From Peterkaempfera griseoplana (GTDB taxonomy: Bacteria; Actinomycetota; Actinomycetes; Streptomycetales; Streptomycetaceae), in assembly GCF_001418575.1 (NCBI RefSeq), contig NZ_LIQR01000322.1, forward strand, positions 1 to 50,503: 50,503 bases of DNA, read 5' to 3'. The position numbers were made by a program, and so were the translations under genes. Below, piece after piece: positions 23,737 through 32,300 of this stretch. Numbering within the stretch: position 1 is the stretch's first letter; every line of letters starts with the position of its first letter. The notes beneath the pieces were generated by a model that was not told the DNA's origin, ran no database searches, and saw only the letters and a list, made by a program, of their open reading frames with translations.

Positions 23737-24662
23737 ACCGGGACTCCGTATTTCTGGAAGCTCCGCGATACGTACTCGGTGAAATGGAGACCGCTCACCG
23801 GGACCTGCCGGAACTGCCCCGCCGGGCACGTGAACTGAGGATGCTGCCGGACGCCTCCCTGTGGGGCTGGGGATCGGTCCACCGGACGGCGGGGGCGGTC
23901 GAGGCGCTGGCGGTGGCGAGCGGCAGGGAGACCCTGCGGACGGCCGGCCTCCGCCCGGCCGAGGTGGACGCCCTGGTGCTCTGCTCCACCCGGTTCCCCG
24001 ACTCCGTCGACACCCACGGCCGCTTCGCGGCGCGCATCATGGCCGGCCTCGGCATCGGTGACGCCGCCTTCTTCGGCGTCACCCTCAACAGATGCGCCAA
24101 TCTGCTGGCCGGCCTGTGGATCGCACACGCCCTGGCCACCGCCGGGGCCCACCGCTGCATCCTGGTCGTCACCGCCGACCGGGCGCCCACGGAGGAGGCC
24201 CGGATCACCGACTTCGCCCTCTTCAGCGACGGCGCCGCAAGCTGCCTGGTCACCCGCGCCCGGGTCGCCCAGGAGGGCTGGCGCATCCTCGCCGGGGCCG
24301 CCGCGCAGGACACCGCGTTGCTCGACCGGTCCGACGAGATCAGCTCCGACCTGGCCCGCCAGGTCAACGACAGCCTGCTGCAGCCGCTGTCGCTGCGGGT
24401 GGAGGAGCTCGCCGGGCTCTTCCCCACCAACCTCTACCGCCCGATCACCCTGATGAAGGAGCGGCAGGCCGGGTTCCGCACCGAGCAGATCTACACCGAC
24501 AACATCGAGCGGGTCGGGCACTGCTTCGCCGCCGACCCGCTGATCAACCTGGTGGACCGGACCGGTCCCGGCGGGCCGCGGGACGGCGACCACTATCTGC
24601 TCGCCGCCAGTGTGCCCGGATCCCGGATCGGCGTGCTGCTGCAGGGGACCGCCGCCCAGTAA
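23733..24662 (+). CDS. KAS III (FabH)-like thiolase-fold enzyme with atypical triad
   Basis: The 309-residue protein has the KAS III layout: an N-terminal domain with VDALVLCSTRFPDS, the nucleophile Cys121 in VTLNRCANLLAGL, an IVVTADR-like strand and a C-terminal GSRIGVLLQG. The usual C-terminal catalytic PHQAN is replaced by PTNLY (Thr232/Asn233), and the GN(T)SAAS loop by VGHCFAAD, so His263 occupies the Asn position. The standard Cys-His-Asn triad is thus altered. Such KAS III relatives often transfer acyl groups (C-O or C-N acylation) instead of decarboxylative condensation. It leads the rightward run, followed by the haem-oxygenase-like protein after 46 bp. ATG 23733 is the only start compatible with the upstream in-frame stop. 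Confidence 0.82.
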   Translation: MNRDSVFLEAPRYVLGEMETAHRDLPELPRRARELRMLPDASLWGWGSVHRTAGAVEALAVASGRETLRTAGLRPAEVDALVLCSTRFPDSVDTHGRFAARIMAGLGIGDAAFFGVTLNRCANLLAGLWIAHALATAGAHRCILVVTADRAPTEEARITDFALFSDGAASCLVTRARVAQEGWRILAGAAAQDTALLDRSDEISSDLARQVNDSLLQPLSLRVEELAGLFPTNLYRPITLMKERQAGFRTEQIYTDNIERVGHCFAADPLINLVDRTGPGGPRDGDHYLLAASVPGSRIGVLLQGTAAQ

Positions 24663-24708
24663 GCCACCGCAGGAAGCGCCGCAGCGACGAGAAGGGATGG
24701 GGAACTCC

Positions 24709-26970
24709 ATGACTGCAAGCCCGTCCTCCGGGCTGCCGCCCGACACGATCGACCCCCTGCCGCCGACCCGGCCGGGACGCTTCGAGTTCAGCCCCGGGGC
24801 CGCCCCCCAGGCTGCGGCGCTGCTGGCACTGCCCGCCGCCGACCGCTACCGGAGGCTGCTCGCCGACCAGGAGTCGGAGCCGGCCCTGCTGGCCGCCCTG
24901 CGTACCGTGGACGCCTTCCTGGCCGGGGCGCCGCAGCCCCCGCGGCCGGGCACCGCGGCGGCCGCGCCGCCCACCGCCGACGGCATCGCCGCGGAGGTGC
25001 TCGCCGTCCGCGAGGAACTCTCGGCCACCCTCGGCGAACTCGCCGCGGCCCCCGCCGGGACCAGGACGGCGGTGCTGCGCCAGCGCGCCCCCGTCGCCCT
25101 GCTGGGCGGCTGCTGGCTGGACACCCTCTCGCAGCCCGCCACCCAGCCCACCACGGTGGTCAACCGGCTCTTCACCCACCACTTCCGGCTCAAGGGGGAG
25201 GGTGAGCCGCAGCGCAGCGCCGAGCAGCGCCGCCGCCGGGCCCTGGAGGACCTGGGCGTCCTCCTGCCGCCGCTCAACTCCGAGGCGTTCCTGCGGGAGA
25301 CCCAGGCCCGCCCGCTGACGGCACTGCACGGCTCCTTCTATCTGGCGCTGTCCCGGTTCCCGGCGAGCTTCCTGCCGGAGGTCGCCGGGGTCCACTACGC
25401 CTTCCATGCGCTCGGCGTGGACGACCTGCTGCTCGGCACGCCCCCGGTGCTCGACGAGCCGCTGCTGCGCGGCGCGCTGGCCGACTGCCTCGCCGCCCTG
25501 GTGGGCGAGGGCGGCGGCGCGGCCGGGCGGCTGCACACGGCCGTACGCCTGTGCCTGGCCCTGGAGCGGGAACACGTCGCCCTGCTGGCCGGTCTGGCGG
25601 ACCGCCGGCGGCGGCTGACGCTGGACCAGCGGGTCGGCCGGATCCTCGGGCGGCACGCGCCGTACGCGGGGGAGCAGCACCGCCGGGTGCGGCTCGGCGG
25701 GCGCCCGCTCAGCGAGGCGATGGAGTCCTGCGCGGCCGACCCCGGGACGCTGGTGGCGCTGCTGAAGGGCTCGCCGCAGCTGCGCCGGCGTCCCGACGGC
25801 GGATACCCCTTCCTGGACGCCATCGCCTTCGGTGGCCCGATGTTCGGCATCTTCGACCGGGAGGAGGCGGCCACCCTGCGCCAGTGGGCCGAGACCGCCG
25901 ACCGCGGTACCGGGCCCGCCGTCACCGAGACGGCCGGGCCTGCCACCGACGAGGCGGCCGCCGATGAGGCAGCCACCGACGAGCCCGCCGAGTCCGCGGC
26001 CGCCGCCGACCGCTGGAGTGCGGCCCTGACCGCCCACCGCGCGGCCGGGGAGGTGCTCGCCGACCCCGGCACCCCCGGCGACCGGGCGCTGCTGCGCCGG
26101 CTGGTGGACATCGAGCACTTCCCGGGCACCCTGCCGCTGGCCAGGCAGCGGGCCCTGGAGACGCTGGACGCCGCCGAGATCCTCTTCGAGCACGGCGCCC
26201 GCGGCCGCTGCACCGACGCCGAGTGGTTCGACTACACCCCGGAGCGGCTGATCGAGCGGGTGGAGCGGATCTACTGGGACAAACTGGTGGGCTCCTGCCG
26301 CCCGGTGGCACGGATGCCCGACCGCGAGCAGGTGGTGGCCGGGCGGCGGCGCGCCGCACTGTCGCACCTGGTGGACGGCGCATGGGCGTACCGGACCGGC
26401 AACGCCGGGCGCTTCGACCGGCCGGCCGACGGGATGCTGTTCGCCATCTACGCCGACGAGATGGGGCGCGGCGACCCGCGCAAGAACCATCTCACCCTGA
26501 TCCGTCAGGTGCTGGCCGACATGGGGATCGGGCTGCCGCACATCCGCGAGGAGGCCTTCGTCGAGCAGGTCGAACTCCCCGACGACAGCTATCCGTTCGC
26601 CATCCACCAGCTCTGCCTGGCCCTCTTCCCGGACACCCTCTACAACGAGATCCTCGGGTTCAACCTCGGAGCCGAGATGTTCGGGCTGGGGGAGCTGGGC
26701 CTGCAGCAGATCGAGAAGCTGCGGCACCACGGCTTCGACGCCTGCTACGAGCAGGCCCATCTGTCCATCGACAACATGTCGGCGGGCCATGCCCGGCAGG
26801 CCGCCGACCTGGTCGTCGCCCACCTGGACACGGTGCGCCGCACCTCGGGCGCCGCCGCGGTGCAGCAGGAGTGGCGGCGGGTGTGGCGCGGCTACGCCTC
26901 GTTCGCCCTCTTCGCCGAGCACCGGCTGGTACGCGTCCTGACGGCCCGGACGCAGGGGAGTCCACGCTGA
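24709..26970 (+). CDS. Large haem-oxygenase-like diiron protein (iron-containing redox enzyme family)
   Basis: The 753-residue protein (ATG 24709) is much longer than single-domain HDO enzymes of about 230-260 residues. The C-terminal 190 residues carry a diiron-type ligand set: Glu584 in YADEMGRGD, His594 in KNHL, Glu647 and Glu656 in YNEILGFNLGAE, and His684, Asp688 and His694 in HLSIDNMSAGHA. The H-x3-D-N-x4-G-H variant fits a known subgroup of this family. Residues 1 to about 400 include a segment FYLALSRFPASFLPEVAGVHY that may be a degenerate second copy. A Glu/Asp/Ala-rich linker of about 50 residues lies near 405-430. Relatives carry out N-oxygenation, C-C cleavage or fatty-acid decarboxylation. 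The substrate here is unknown. Its TGA overlaps the next ATG. Confidence 0.82.
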   Translation: MTASPSSGLPPDTIDPLPPTRPGRFEFSPGAAPQAAALLALPAADRYRRLLADQESEPALLAALRTVDAFLAGAPQPPRPGTAAAAPPTADGIAAEVLAVREELSATLGELAAAPAGTRTAVLRQRAPVALLGGCWLDTLSQPATQPTTVVNRLFTHHFRLKGEGEPQRSAEQRRRRALEDLGVLLPPLNSEAFLRETQARPLTALHGSFYLALSRFPASFLPEVAGVHYAFHALGVDDLLLGTPPVLDEPLLRGALADCLAALVGEGGGAAGRLHTAVRLCLALEREHVALLAGLADRRRRLTLDQRVGRILGRHAPYAGEQHRRVRLGGRPLSEAMESCAADPGTLVALLKGSPQLRRRPDGGYPFLDAIAFGGPMFGIFDREEAATLRQWAETADRGTGPAVTETAGPATDEAAADEAATDEPAESAAAADRWSAALTAHRAAGEVLADPGTPGDRALLRRLVDIEHFPGTLPLARQRALETLDAAEILFEHGARGRCTDAEWFDYTPERLIERVERIYWDKLVGSCRPVARMPDREQVVAGRRRAALSHLVDGAWAYRTGNAGRFDRPADGMLFAIYADEMGRGDPRKNHLTLIRQVLADMGIGLPHIREEAFVEQVELPDDSYPFAIHQLCLALFPDTLYNEILGFNLGAEMFGLGELGLQQIEKLRHHGFDACYEQAHLSIDNMSAGHARQAADLVVAHLDTVRRTSGAAAVQQEWRRVWRGYASFALFAEHRLVRVLTARTQGSPR

Positions 26971-28187
26971 TGCCGCCCACCGCCGCACCCGGCGCGACCG
27001 CCGGCCGCCTGGACCCGGAGATCCTCCGGCTCCCCTTCTACGAACCGCACCATCTGGGCCTGGCCCGGCGGATCAGCCGCTGGTGCGAGGAGCTGAAACC
27101 CGCACCGGACGGTGAGGACCCCCGGGAGACCGGCCGGCGGCTGCTGCGGGCGCTCGGTGACGCGGGACTGCTTGCCCATCTGGACCCGGACGCCGCCGAG
27201 GAGGTGCGCCGGGACGGCGACTTCCGCGGCCTGTGCCTGGTGCGCGAGGCGCTGGCCCGCACCGACGACCTGGCCGACTTCGCCTTCTCCGTCCAGGTCC
27301 TGGCCGCCCTGCCCATCCTGCGGTACGGCACCGCCGAGCAGCGCCGCCGCCATCTGCCGGGCATGGCCGCCGGCCGTACCAGCGGCTCCTTCGCCGTCTC
27401 GGAGGAGCAGGCCGGTTCCGACCTGGCCGCGCTGGCGCTGCGGGCCGAGCGGGTGGAGGGCGGATACCTGCTGGACGGGGCAAAGACCTGGGTCGCCTGC
27501 GGCAGCACCGCCGATCTGCACTGTGTGCTCGCCAGGACCGGGGAGGGCCCGGGACTGCTGGGCCTGACCGCCTTCCTGGTCCCCGCGGACCTGCCCGGAC
27601 TGCACACCGAGCAGGTGGCGCTGACCGCCCCCCGGTCCCTCGCCACGCTCTCCTTCGACCGCTGCCCGGTCCCGGAGAGCAGTGTGCTCGGCCGGCCCGG
27701 CGGCGGGGCGGTGATCGCCCTGGACACCCTGGCCCGAGCCCGGATGACGGTGGGCGCCGCGGCCCTCGGCTTCGCCCGGTGCGCCAGGGACGCCGCACTG
27801 ACCAGGGCCCGGTCCCGGCCGATGCAGGGCGGCCGGCTCTTCGACCTGGACACCGTGAAGGCCGGCTTCGCCGACACCGAGGTCAAGCTGAACGCGGCCG
27901 CGCTGCTGGTCGCCCGTGCCGCCTGGGAGGCGGACCGGGCCGCGCCGGGCTTCGCCAGGCACTCCAGCATCGCCAAGCTCTATGCGACCGAGGCCGCACA
28001 GCAGGTGGTGGACGCCTGCGTCCAGGTCTTCGGCGCCGCCGGCCTGGTCAGCGGCAGCCTCCCGGAGTCGCTGTACCGGCAGATCCGCTCACTGAGGATC
28101 TACGAGGGCGCCTCGGAGGTGCAGCGGGCGATCATCGCCGAAGTGCTCGCCCCCGCCGGTCCGGCCCACCCGAGGGAAGGACGCTGA
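26970..28187 (+). CDS. Acyl-CoA dehydrogenase family flavoprotein
   Basis: The 405-residue protein begins in a TGATG overlap with the previous gene. It has the ACAD fold marks: FAVSEEQAGSDLAAL (FAD/substrate strand), LDGAKTWVACGSTADL, and the C-terminal IYEGASEVQRAIIAEVL, with the catalytic Glu in the EGASE motif. These enzymes remove hydrogens from the alpha-beta bond of acyl thioesters using FAD; some BGC members act on carrier-bound acyl or aminoacyl groups or on nitrogen. It lies between the diiron protein and the lysine N-hydroxylase, so desaturation of a carrier-bound chain or dehydrogenation of an N-containing intermediate are both possible. It differs from the second ACAD at 36247-37431. 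Confidence 0.87.
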   Translation: MPPTAAPGATAGRLDPEILRLPFYEPHHLGLARRISRWCEELKPAPDGEDPRETGRRLLRALGDAGLLAHLDPDAAEEVRRDGDFRGLCLVREALARTDDLADFAFSVQVLAALPILRYGTAEQRRRHLPGMAAGRTSGSFAVSEEQAGSDLAALALRAERVEGGYLLDGAKTWVACGSTADLHCVLARTGEGPGLLGLTAFLVPADLPGLHTEQVALTAPRSLATLSFDRCPVPESSVLGRPGGGAVIALDTLARARMTVGAAALGFARCARDAALTRARSRPMQGGRLFDLDTVKAGFADTEVKLNAAALLVARAAWEADRAAPGFARHSSIAKLYATEAAQQVVDACVQVFGAAGLVSGSLPESLYRQIRSLRIYEGASEVQRAIIAEVLAPAGPAHPREGR

Positions 28188-28189
28188 CG

Positions 28190-29530
28190 ATGACCGCGCA
28201 CCACCGGACGCGTCGCGGCCGGCCGCACTTCCACTGCCTGGGCATCGGCGTGGGACCCGCCAACCTCAGCCTGGCCTCGCTGATGCACCCGCACAGCTCC
28301 CGGATCTCCCATCTCTTCCTGGACCGCAAGCCGAGCTTCGGCTGGCACGACGGGCAGCAGATCCCCGGCGCGGTCCTCCAGGTGTCGCCGCTGAAGGACC
28401 TGGTGACCCTGGCGGACCCCACCAACCCCTTCTCCTTCCTGGCCTACCTGCACGAACAGGGCCGGATCTACCACTACATCAACGCCCAGTTCGACGCCGT
28501 GCCGCGCCAGGAGTTCCGCAACTACCTGGAGTGGGCCAGCCACCGCAACAGCAACATCGTGTTCGGCGAGGAGGTGCTCTCGGTGACGTTCGACGGGGCC
28601 TCGGGCGGGGCCTTCGTGGTGCACACCGGCAGCCGGACGCTGTCCGCCGACAACCTGGCGATCGGGGTCGGCAGCACCCCCTGGGTCCCGCCGTTCGCCG
28701 AGCCGCAGCTGGGGACGAGCCAGTTCCATGTCAGCCGGTTCCGCGAACTGGCGGGCGACCTGACGGCCCGGCGGGTGGTGGTGGTCGGCGGCGGGCAGTC
28801 CGGCGCGGAGGCGTTCCTCGACCTGATCTCCCGGCCCGAGGCCGAGCTGCCCCGGCAGGTCTCCTGGGTCTCCAGACGCCGCAACTTCCTGCCGATCGAC
28901 GACTCCCCCTTCACCAACGACTTCTTCATGCCCTGCCACTCCGAGTACTTCTTCGGACTGGACCGGCCCACCCGCACCGCCTTCAACAGCCGGCACGTGC
29001 TGGCCAGCGACGGCATCACCGAGTCCACCCTGCGCAGCATCTACCAGCAGGTGTACGTCCACCGCTTCACCGGGGAGGCCAAGGACCTCACCTCCTTCCA
29101 CCCCAACCGCGAGGTCACCGCCGTCACCGGCAGCGACGCCGAGGGCTGGCGCATCCGCCTGGCGCACAACGACGCGGCCGGCGCCGCCGAATGGCTGGAG
29201 GCCGACGTGGTGGTGTGGGCGACCGGTCTGCGGCCCGGCCCCATGGACTTCCTCGACCCGATCGCCGGACGGCTGGAACGCGACGGCGACGAGTACCGGA
29301 TCGACCGGGACTTCGCCGTCCGCTGGGACGGGCCGCCCGACCGCAGTCTCTTCCTGCAGAACGCCGCCCGCGGCCAGCGCGGCCTCGCCGACCCCAACCT
29401 CAGCCTCAGCGCCTGGCGCAGCATGCGCATCCTGGACCGGCTGCGCGGCACCCACACCCCCGACCAGCTGCCCTCCTTCATCAGCTGGGGGCCGGAGAGC
29501 CCCGCCGGGACGCCCGGGGAGGACCGATGA
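28190..29530 (+). CDS. L-lysine/L-ornithine N-monooxygenase (class B flavoprotein)
   Basis: The 446-residue protein is a siderophore-type N-hydroxylating monooxygenase. It has the FAD motif GIGVGPANL (18-26), the NADPH motif VVGGGQSGAE (199-207) and the late ATGLRP (344-349). Conserved family segments such as HDGQQIPGAVLQVSPLKDLVTLADPTNPF-like sequence near residues 53-80 and SPFTNDFFMPCHSEYFF near 239-255 match lysine N6- and ornithine N5-hydroxylases. It starts two bases after the preceding stop and overlaps the next gene (ATGA). Followed by an amine oxidase and a MetRS-like gene rather than siderophore synthetases, it most plausibly makes N6-hydroxylysine as the nitrogen donor for N-N bond formation. 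Lys versus Orn preference cannot be decided by eye. Confidence 0.93.
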   Translation: MTAHHRTRRGRPHFHCLGIGVGPANLSLASLMHPHSSRISHLFLDRKPSFGWHDGQQIPGAVLQVSPLKDLVTLADPTNPFSFLAYLHEQGRIYHYINAQFDAVPRQEFRNYLEWASHRNSNIVFGEEVLSVTFDGASGGAFVVHTGSRTLSADNLAIGVGSTPWVPPFAEPQLGTSQFHVSRFRELAGDLTARRVVVVGGGQSGAEAFLDLISRPEAELPRQVSWVSRRRNFLPIDDSPFTNDFFMPCHSEYFFGLDRPTRTAFNSRHVLASDGITESTLRSIYQQVYVHRFTGEAKDLTSFHPNREVTAVTGSDAEGWRIRLAHNDAAGAAEWLEADVVVWATGLRPGPMDFLDPIAGRLERDGDEYRIDRDFAVRWDGPPDRSLFLQNAARGQRGLADPNLSLSAWRSMRILDRLRGTHTPDQLPSFISWGPESPAGTPGEDR

Positions 29531-30597
29531 CCGCGGACCGCGCCGACATCGCCGTCGTCGGCGCCGGGATCATCGGCTGCATGGTCGCCCGTGAGGCCGG
29601 CGCCCGGGAGCCCGCCGCCTCCGTGGTGCTGCTCGACCGGGACTCGGCGGGACAGGGCGCCAGCCGCCGCTCGGCCGGACTGCACATCCCCCGCGGTGCC
29701 ACCCCCCGGGTCAGGCGGATGACCCGCCACAGCCAGGCGTACTACGAGCGGCTGCTCGACGAGGAGCCCGCGCTGCCCATCCGCCCGCTGCAGATGCGGG
29801 TGGTCACCCGGGAGGCCGACGCCGACCGGATCCGCGCCGACTATCTCGACCCCGGCGGCCCCGCCCCCGTCGGCGAACCGCCGGGCGATCCGCTGCGCCT
29901 GCCCGCCGGGTACACCGCATGGCACACCGGCGGCAGCCAGTACGCCGACGTCCCGGCGCTGGTGCAGCGGCTGACGGCCCGGCTGCGGCCGGGCGTCGCG
30001 GTCCGCGAGGGGGTGGCGGTGCTGCGGGTCGTACCGCAGCGCGACGGCGTCCTGCTGCACCTCAGCACCGGCGGGACGCTGTCCGCGGGCCGGGTGGTGC
30101 TCGCCCCCGGGCCGTGGACCGCCGCCCCGGCCTGGCGGGACGCCGTCGCACCCGAGGGGGTGCGGGTCAAGAAGGTGGTGGCACTCCACATCGACCTGCC
30201 CTGCTCGGCGGCGGACCCGGTGACCGTCCTGCACGACGAGGACGCCTTCCTGCTGCCGCTGCACCACCGCAACCACTGGCTGTTCAGCTACACCTGCCGG
30301 GAGTGGGACGTCGACCCGGACGCCCTCGCACCCGGCCCGTCCCCCGGCCATCTGGCGCAGGCGCGGGAACTGCTGCGCCGCTACGCCCCCGCGGCGGCCG
30401 AGCGCTGCACCGCGGGCCGGGTCTTCTGCGACGCCTACAGCCCAGGCCGCGAGCCGCTGGTCCGGTCCGTGGGCGGCGACACCCGCCTGGTGTTCGCCGG
30501 CGCGGCAGGCGGCTCCGGCTACCGCCTGGCCCCGGCCATCGCGTCGGAGGCCGCCGACCTGCTCGAACCGAGTACGGCACTGAGGAGCCACACGTGA
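29527..30597 (+). CDS. FAD-dependent amine/amino-acid oxidase (DAO family)
   Basis: The 356-residue flavoprotein has the N-terminal dinucleotide motif VVGAGIIGCMVAREA, the ASRRSAGLH segment following it (where DAO enzymes contact flavin), a VLAPGPWT strand and a C-terminal FAGAAGGSGYRLAP, as in sarcosine and glycine oxidases. Its start overlaps the N-hydroxylase stop, and its stop overlaps the MetRS-like GTG start, so the three are coupled. In the hydrazine route known from s56-p1, a flavin oxidase cleaves the lysine-derived C-N bond after N-N formation to release a hydrazino acid. The same role is inferred here. Oxidation of another secondary amine cannot be excluded. Confidence 0.88.
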   Translation: MTADRADIAVVGAGIIGCMVAREAGAREPAASVVLLDRDSAGQGASRRSAGLHIPRGATPRVRRMTRHSQAYYERLLDEEPALPIRPLQMRVVTREADADRIRADYLDPGGPAPVGEPPGDPLRLPAGYTAWHTGGSQYADVPALVQRLTARLRPGVAVREGVAVLRVVPQRDGVLLHLSTGGTLSAGRVVLAPGPWTAAPAWRDAVAPEGVRVKKVVALHIDLPCSAADPVTVLHDEDAFLLPLHHRNHWLFSYTCREWDVDPDALAPGPSPGHLAQARELLRRYAPAAAERCTAGRVFCDAYSPGREPLVRSVGGDTRLVFAGAAGGSGYRLAPAIASEAADLLEPSTALRSHT

Positions 30598-32300
30598 CCC
30601 ACTCCAGCCACGACGCCGGCGCCCGTCACCCGGGGCAGCCGGCCGACGACCCCGGCCGCAGCCTCGACGAGCGGCCGGTGCTGGTCTTCTCCACACCCCC
30701 CACCCCCAACGGCGACCTGCACCTCGGCCATCTCTCCGGGCCGTACCTGGGCGCCGACGTCTTCGTCCGCTTCCAGCGGATGCACGGAGTGGACGCCTGG
30801 CACCTCACCGGCAGCGACGACTACCAGAGCTATGTCGTCGACACGGCGGCCCTGGAGGGCGGTTCACCGGCGGAGACGGCCGCGCGCTACAGCGCGGAGA
30901 TCCTGGCGACGCTGCGGCTGATGGACATCGAGCCGGACCAGTACACCGCCACCGGCACCGCGGAGGGCTACCCCGACGGGCTGCGCCGCTTCTTCAGCCG
31001 CATCGTGGACTCCGGCAGGCCCGCACTCGCCGAGGGCCCCGCGCTCTTCGACGAGGACAGCGGCCGCTACCTCTACGAGGTGGACGTCGCGGGGCTCTGC
31101 CCGTGGTGCGGCCAGTCCACGGGCGGCAACATCTGCGAGGACTGCGGCGAGCCCAACTCCTGCGCCGACATCCACCACGCCCGCGCCACCCGCTCCCCGC
31201 ACGCGCCCCGCAGGGGCACCGCGGTGCGCTGGTCCCTGCCGCTGCACGAGTCCGCGGAGGACGTCGCCGCGCACCACCGGCTCGGCCGGGTGCCGGCCAG
31301 GCTGCGGGAGCTGGCCGAGCGGATCTTCCGCCGCGACCGGGTGGACATCGCCCTCAGCCACCCCGCGCGCTGGGGCGTCCCGGCGGCCGAGCCGGGGACC
31401 GACGGCCAGGTGATCTGGGTGTGGCCGGAGATGGCCTACGGCTTCCTGTACGGCATCCAGACGCTGGGCCGCCGGCTGGGCCGTGACTGGTCGGCGGACC
31501 GACCCCGACAGGACTGGAAGATCGTCCACTTCTTCGGCTACGACAACAGCTTCTACCACGCGGTCCTCTACCCGGCGCTCTACCGGCTGGCGTTCCCGCA
31601 GTGGAACCCGGACATCGACTACCACCCCAACGAGTTCTACCTGCTCGACGGTGAGAAGTTCTCCACCAGCCGCCGCCACGCCGTGTGGGGCAAGGAGATC
31701 CTCAGCCCCGAGAGCGTGGACGCGGTGCGCTACCACCTCTCCCTGACCCGCCCCGAGGGGCGGCGCACCAACTTCAGCCGCGGCGCCTATGACGCCTCCC
31801 TGCGGGACACCCTGATCGGCCGCTGGCAGGCCTGGCTGAACGACCTCGGCACCCGGATCGACACCCGCCACGGTGGAGAGGCCCCGGACGCCGGGGTGTG
31901 GACCCCCGAGCACCGGGCCTTCCTGGACCGCCTGCGGCACCGGCTGGCCGAGGTCACCGGCGCCCTCGGCCAGGACGGCTTCTCGCTCAACCTGGCGGCG
32001 GAGGCGCTGACCGGCATCGTGGCGGACGCCCAGCGTTTCCACCGCACCGAGGGGCGGCTCGCCGACTCCCCGGCCCTGGCCGACGAGTCCCGTACCGCGG
32101 TGGCCCTGGAACTGGCCGCGGCACAGCTGCTCGCCCGCTGCGCCACTCCGCTGATGCCGCGGTTCGCCGGACGTCTGGCGGCCGCGCTGGGGGCCGCGGC
32201 GCCGGTGGAGTGGCCGCGTGCCGTGGAACTGGTCAAGCCGGGCACCCGGATCACCCTCGCGGACCAGGAGTTCTTCACCCCGGCGGTGGCGGCCCGGTGA
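30594..32300 (+). CDS. Methionyl-tRNA-synthetase-like enzyme, candidate hydrazine synthetase without cupin domain
   Basis: The GTG start has GAGGAG six bases upstream. The 568-residue protein is a class I MetRS homologue: the HIGH motif is HLGH (43-46), a zinc knuckle has Cys169, Cys172, Cys181 and Cys184, and the KMSKS loop is KFSTS (355-359). A helical anticodon-domain-like region fills about 395-568. All adenylation motifs are present, so it should activate an amino acid. In known hydrazine synthetases a MetRS-like module activates an amino acid, esterifies it to N6-hydroxylysine, and a fused zinc cupin rearranges the ester into an N-N bond. Here the N-terminal extension before the catalytic domain is only about 28 residues and no cupin motif is seen at either end. 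Its place in the trio argues against a housekeeping MetRS. Confidence 0.9.
   Translation: MTHSSHDAGARHPGQPADDPGRSLDERPVLVFSTPPTPNGDLHLGHLSGPYLGADVFVRFQRMHGVDAWHLTGSDDYQSYVVDTAALEGGSPAETAARYSAEILATLRLMDIEPDQYTATGTAEGYPDGLRRFFSRIVDSGRPALAEGPALFDEDSGRYLYEVDVAGLCPWCGQSTGGNICEDCGEPNSCADIHHARATRSPHAPRRGTAVRWSLPLHESAEDVAAHHRLGRVPARLRELAERIFRRDRVDIALSHPARWGVPAAEPGTDGQVIWVWPEMAYGFLYGIQTLGRRLGRDWSADRPRQDWKIVHFFGYDNSFYHAVLYPALYRLAFPQWNPDIDYHPNEFYLLDGEKFSTSRRHAVWGKEILSPESVDAVRYHLSLTRPEGRRTNFSRGAYDASLRDTLIGRWQAWLNDLGTRIDTRHGGEAPDAGVWTPEHRAFLDRLRHRLAEVTGALGQDGFSLNLAAEALTGIVADAQRFHRTEGRLADSPALADESRTAVALELAAAQLLARCATPLMPRFAGRLAAALGAAAPVEWPRAVELVKPGTRITLADQEFFTPAVAAR

Noticed and set aside
24544-26988. Very long open frame on the minus strand opposite the large HDO gene
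   Set aside because: High-GC DNA gives long antisense frames. The translation is Gly/Arg/Gln-rich without motifs, whereas the plus strand encodes a clear diiron protein with proper start and stop couplings.
28190-29530. Siderophore cluster (hydroxamate) based on the N-hydroxylase
   Set aside because: No IucA/IucC-type synthetase, decarboxylase, siderophore receptor or iron-regulated transporter is present.
30594-32300. Housekeeping or resistance-type methionyl-tRNA synthetase
   Set aside because: It is coupled within a biosynthetic run to an N-hydroxylase and amine oxidase, the known context of hydrazine synthetases. A duplicate MetRS for resistance cannot be fully excluded but does not explain the neighbours.
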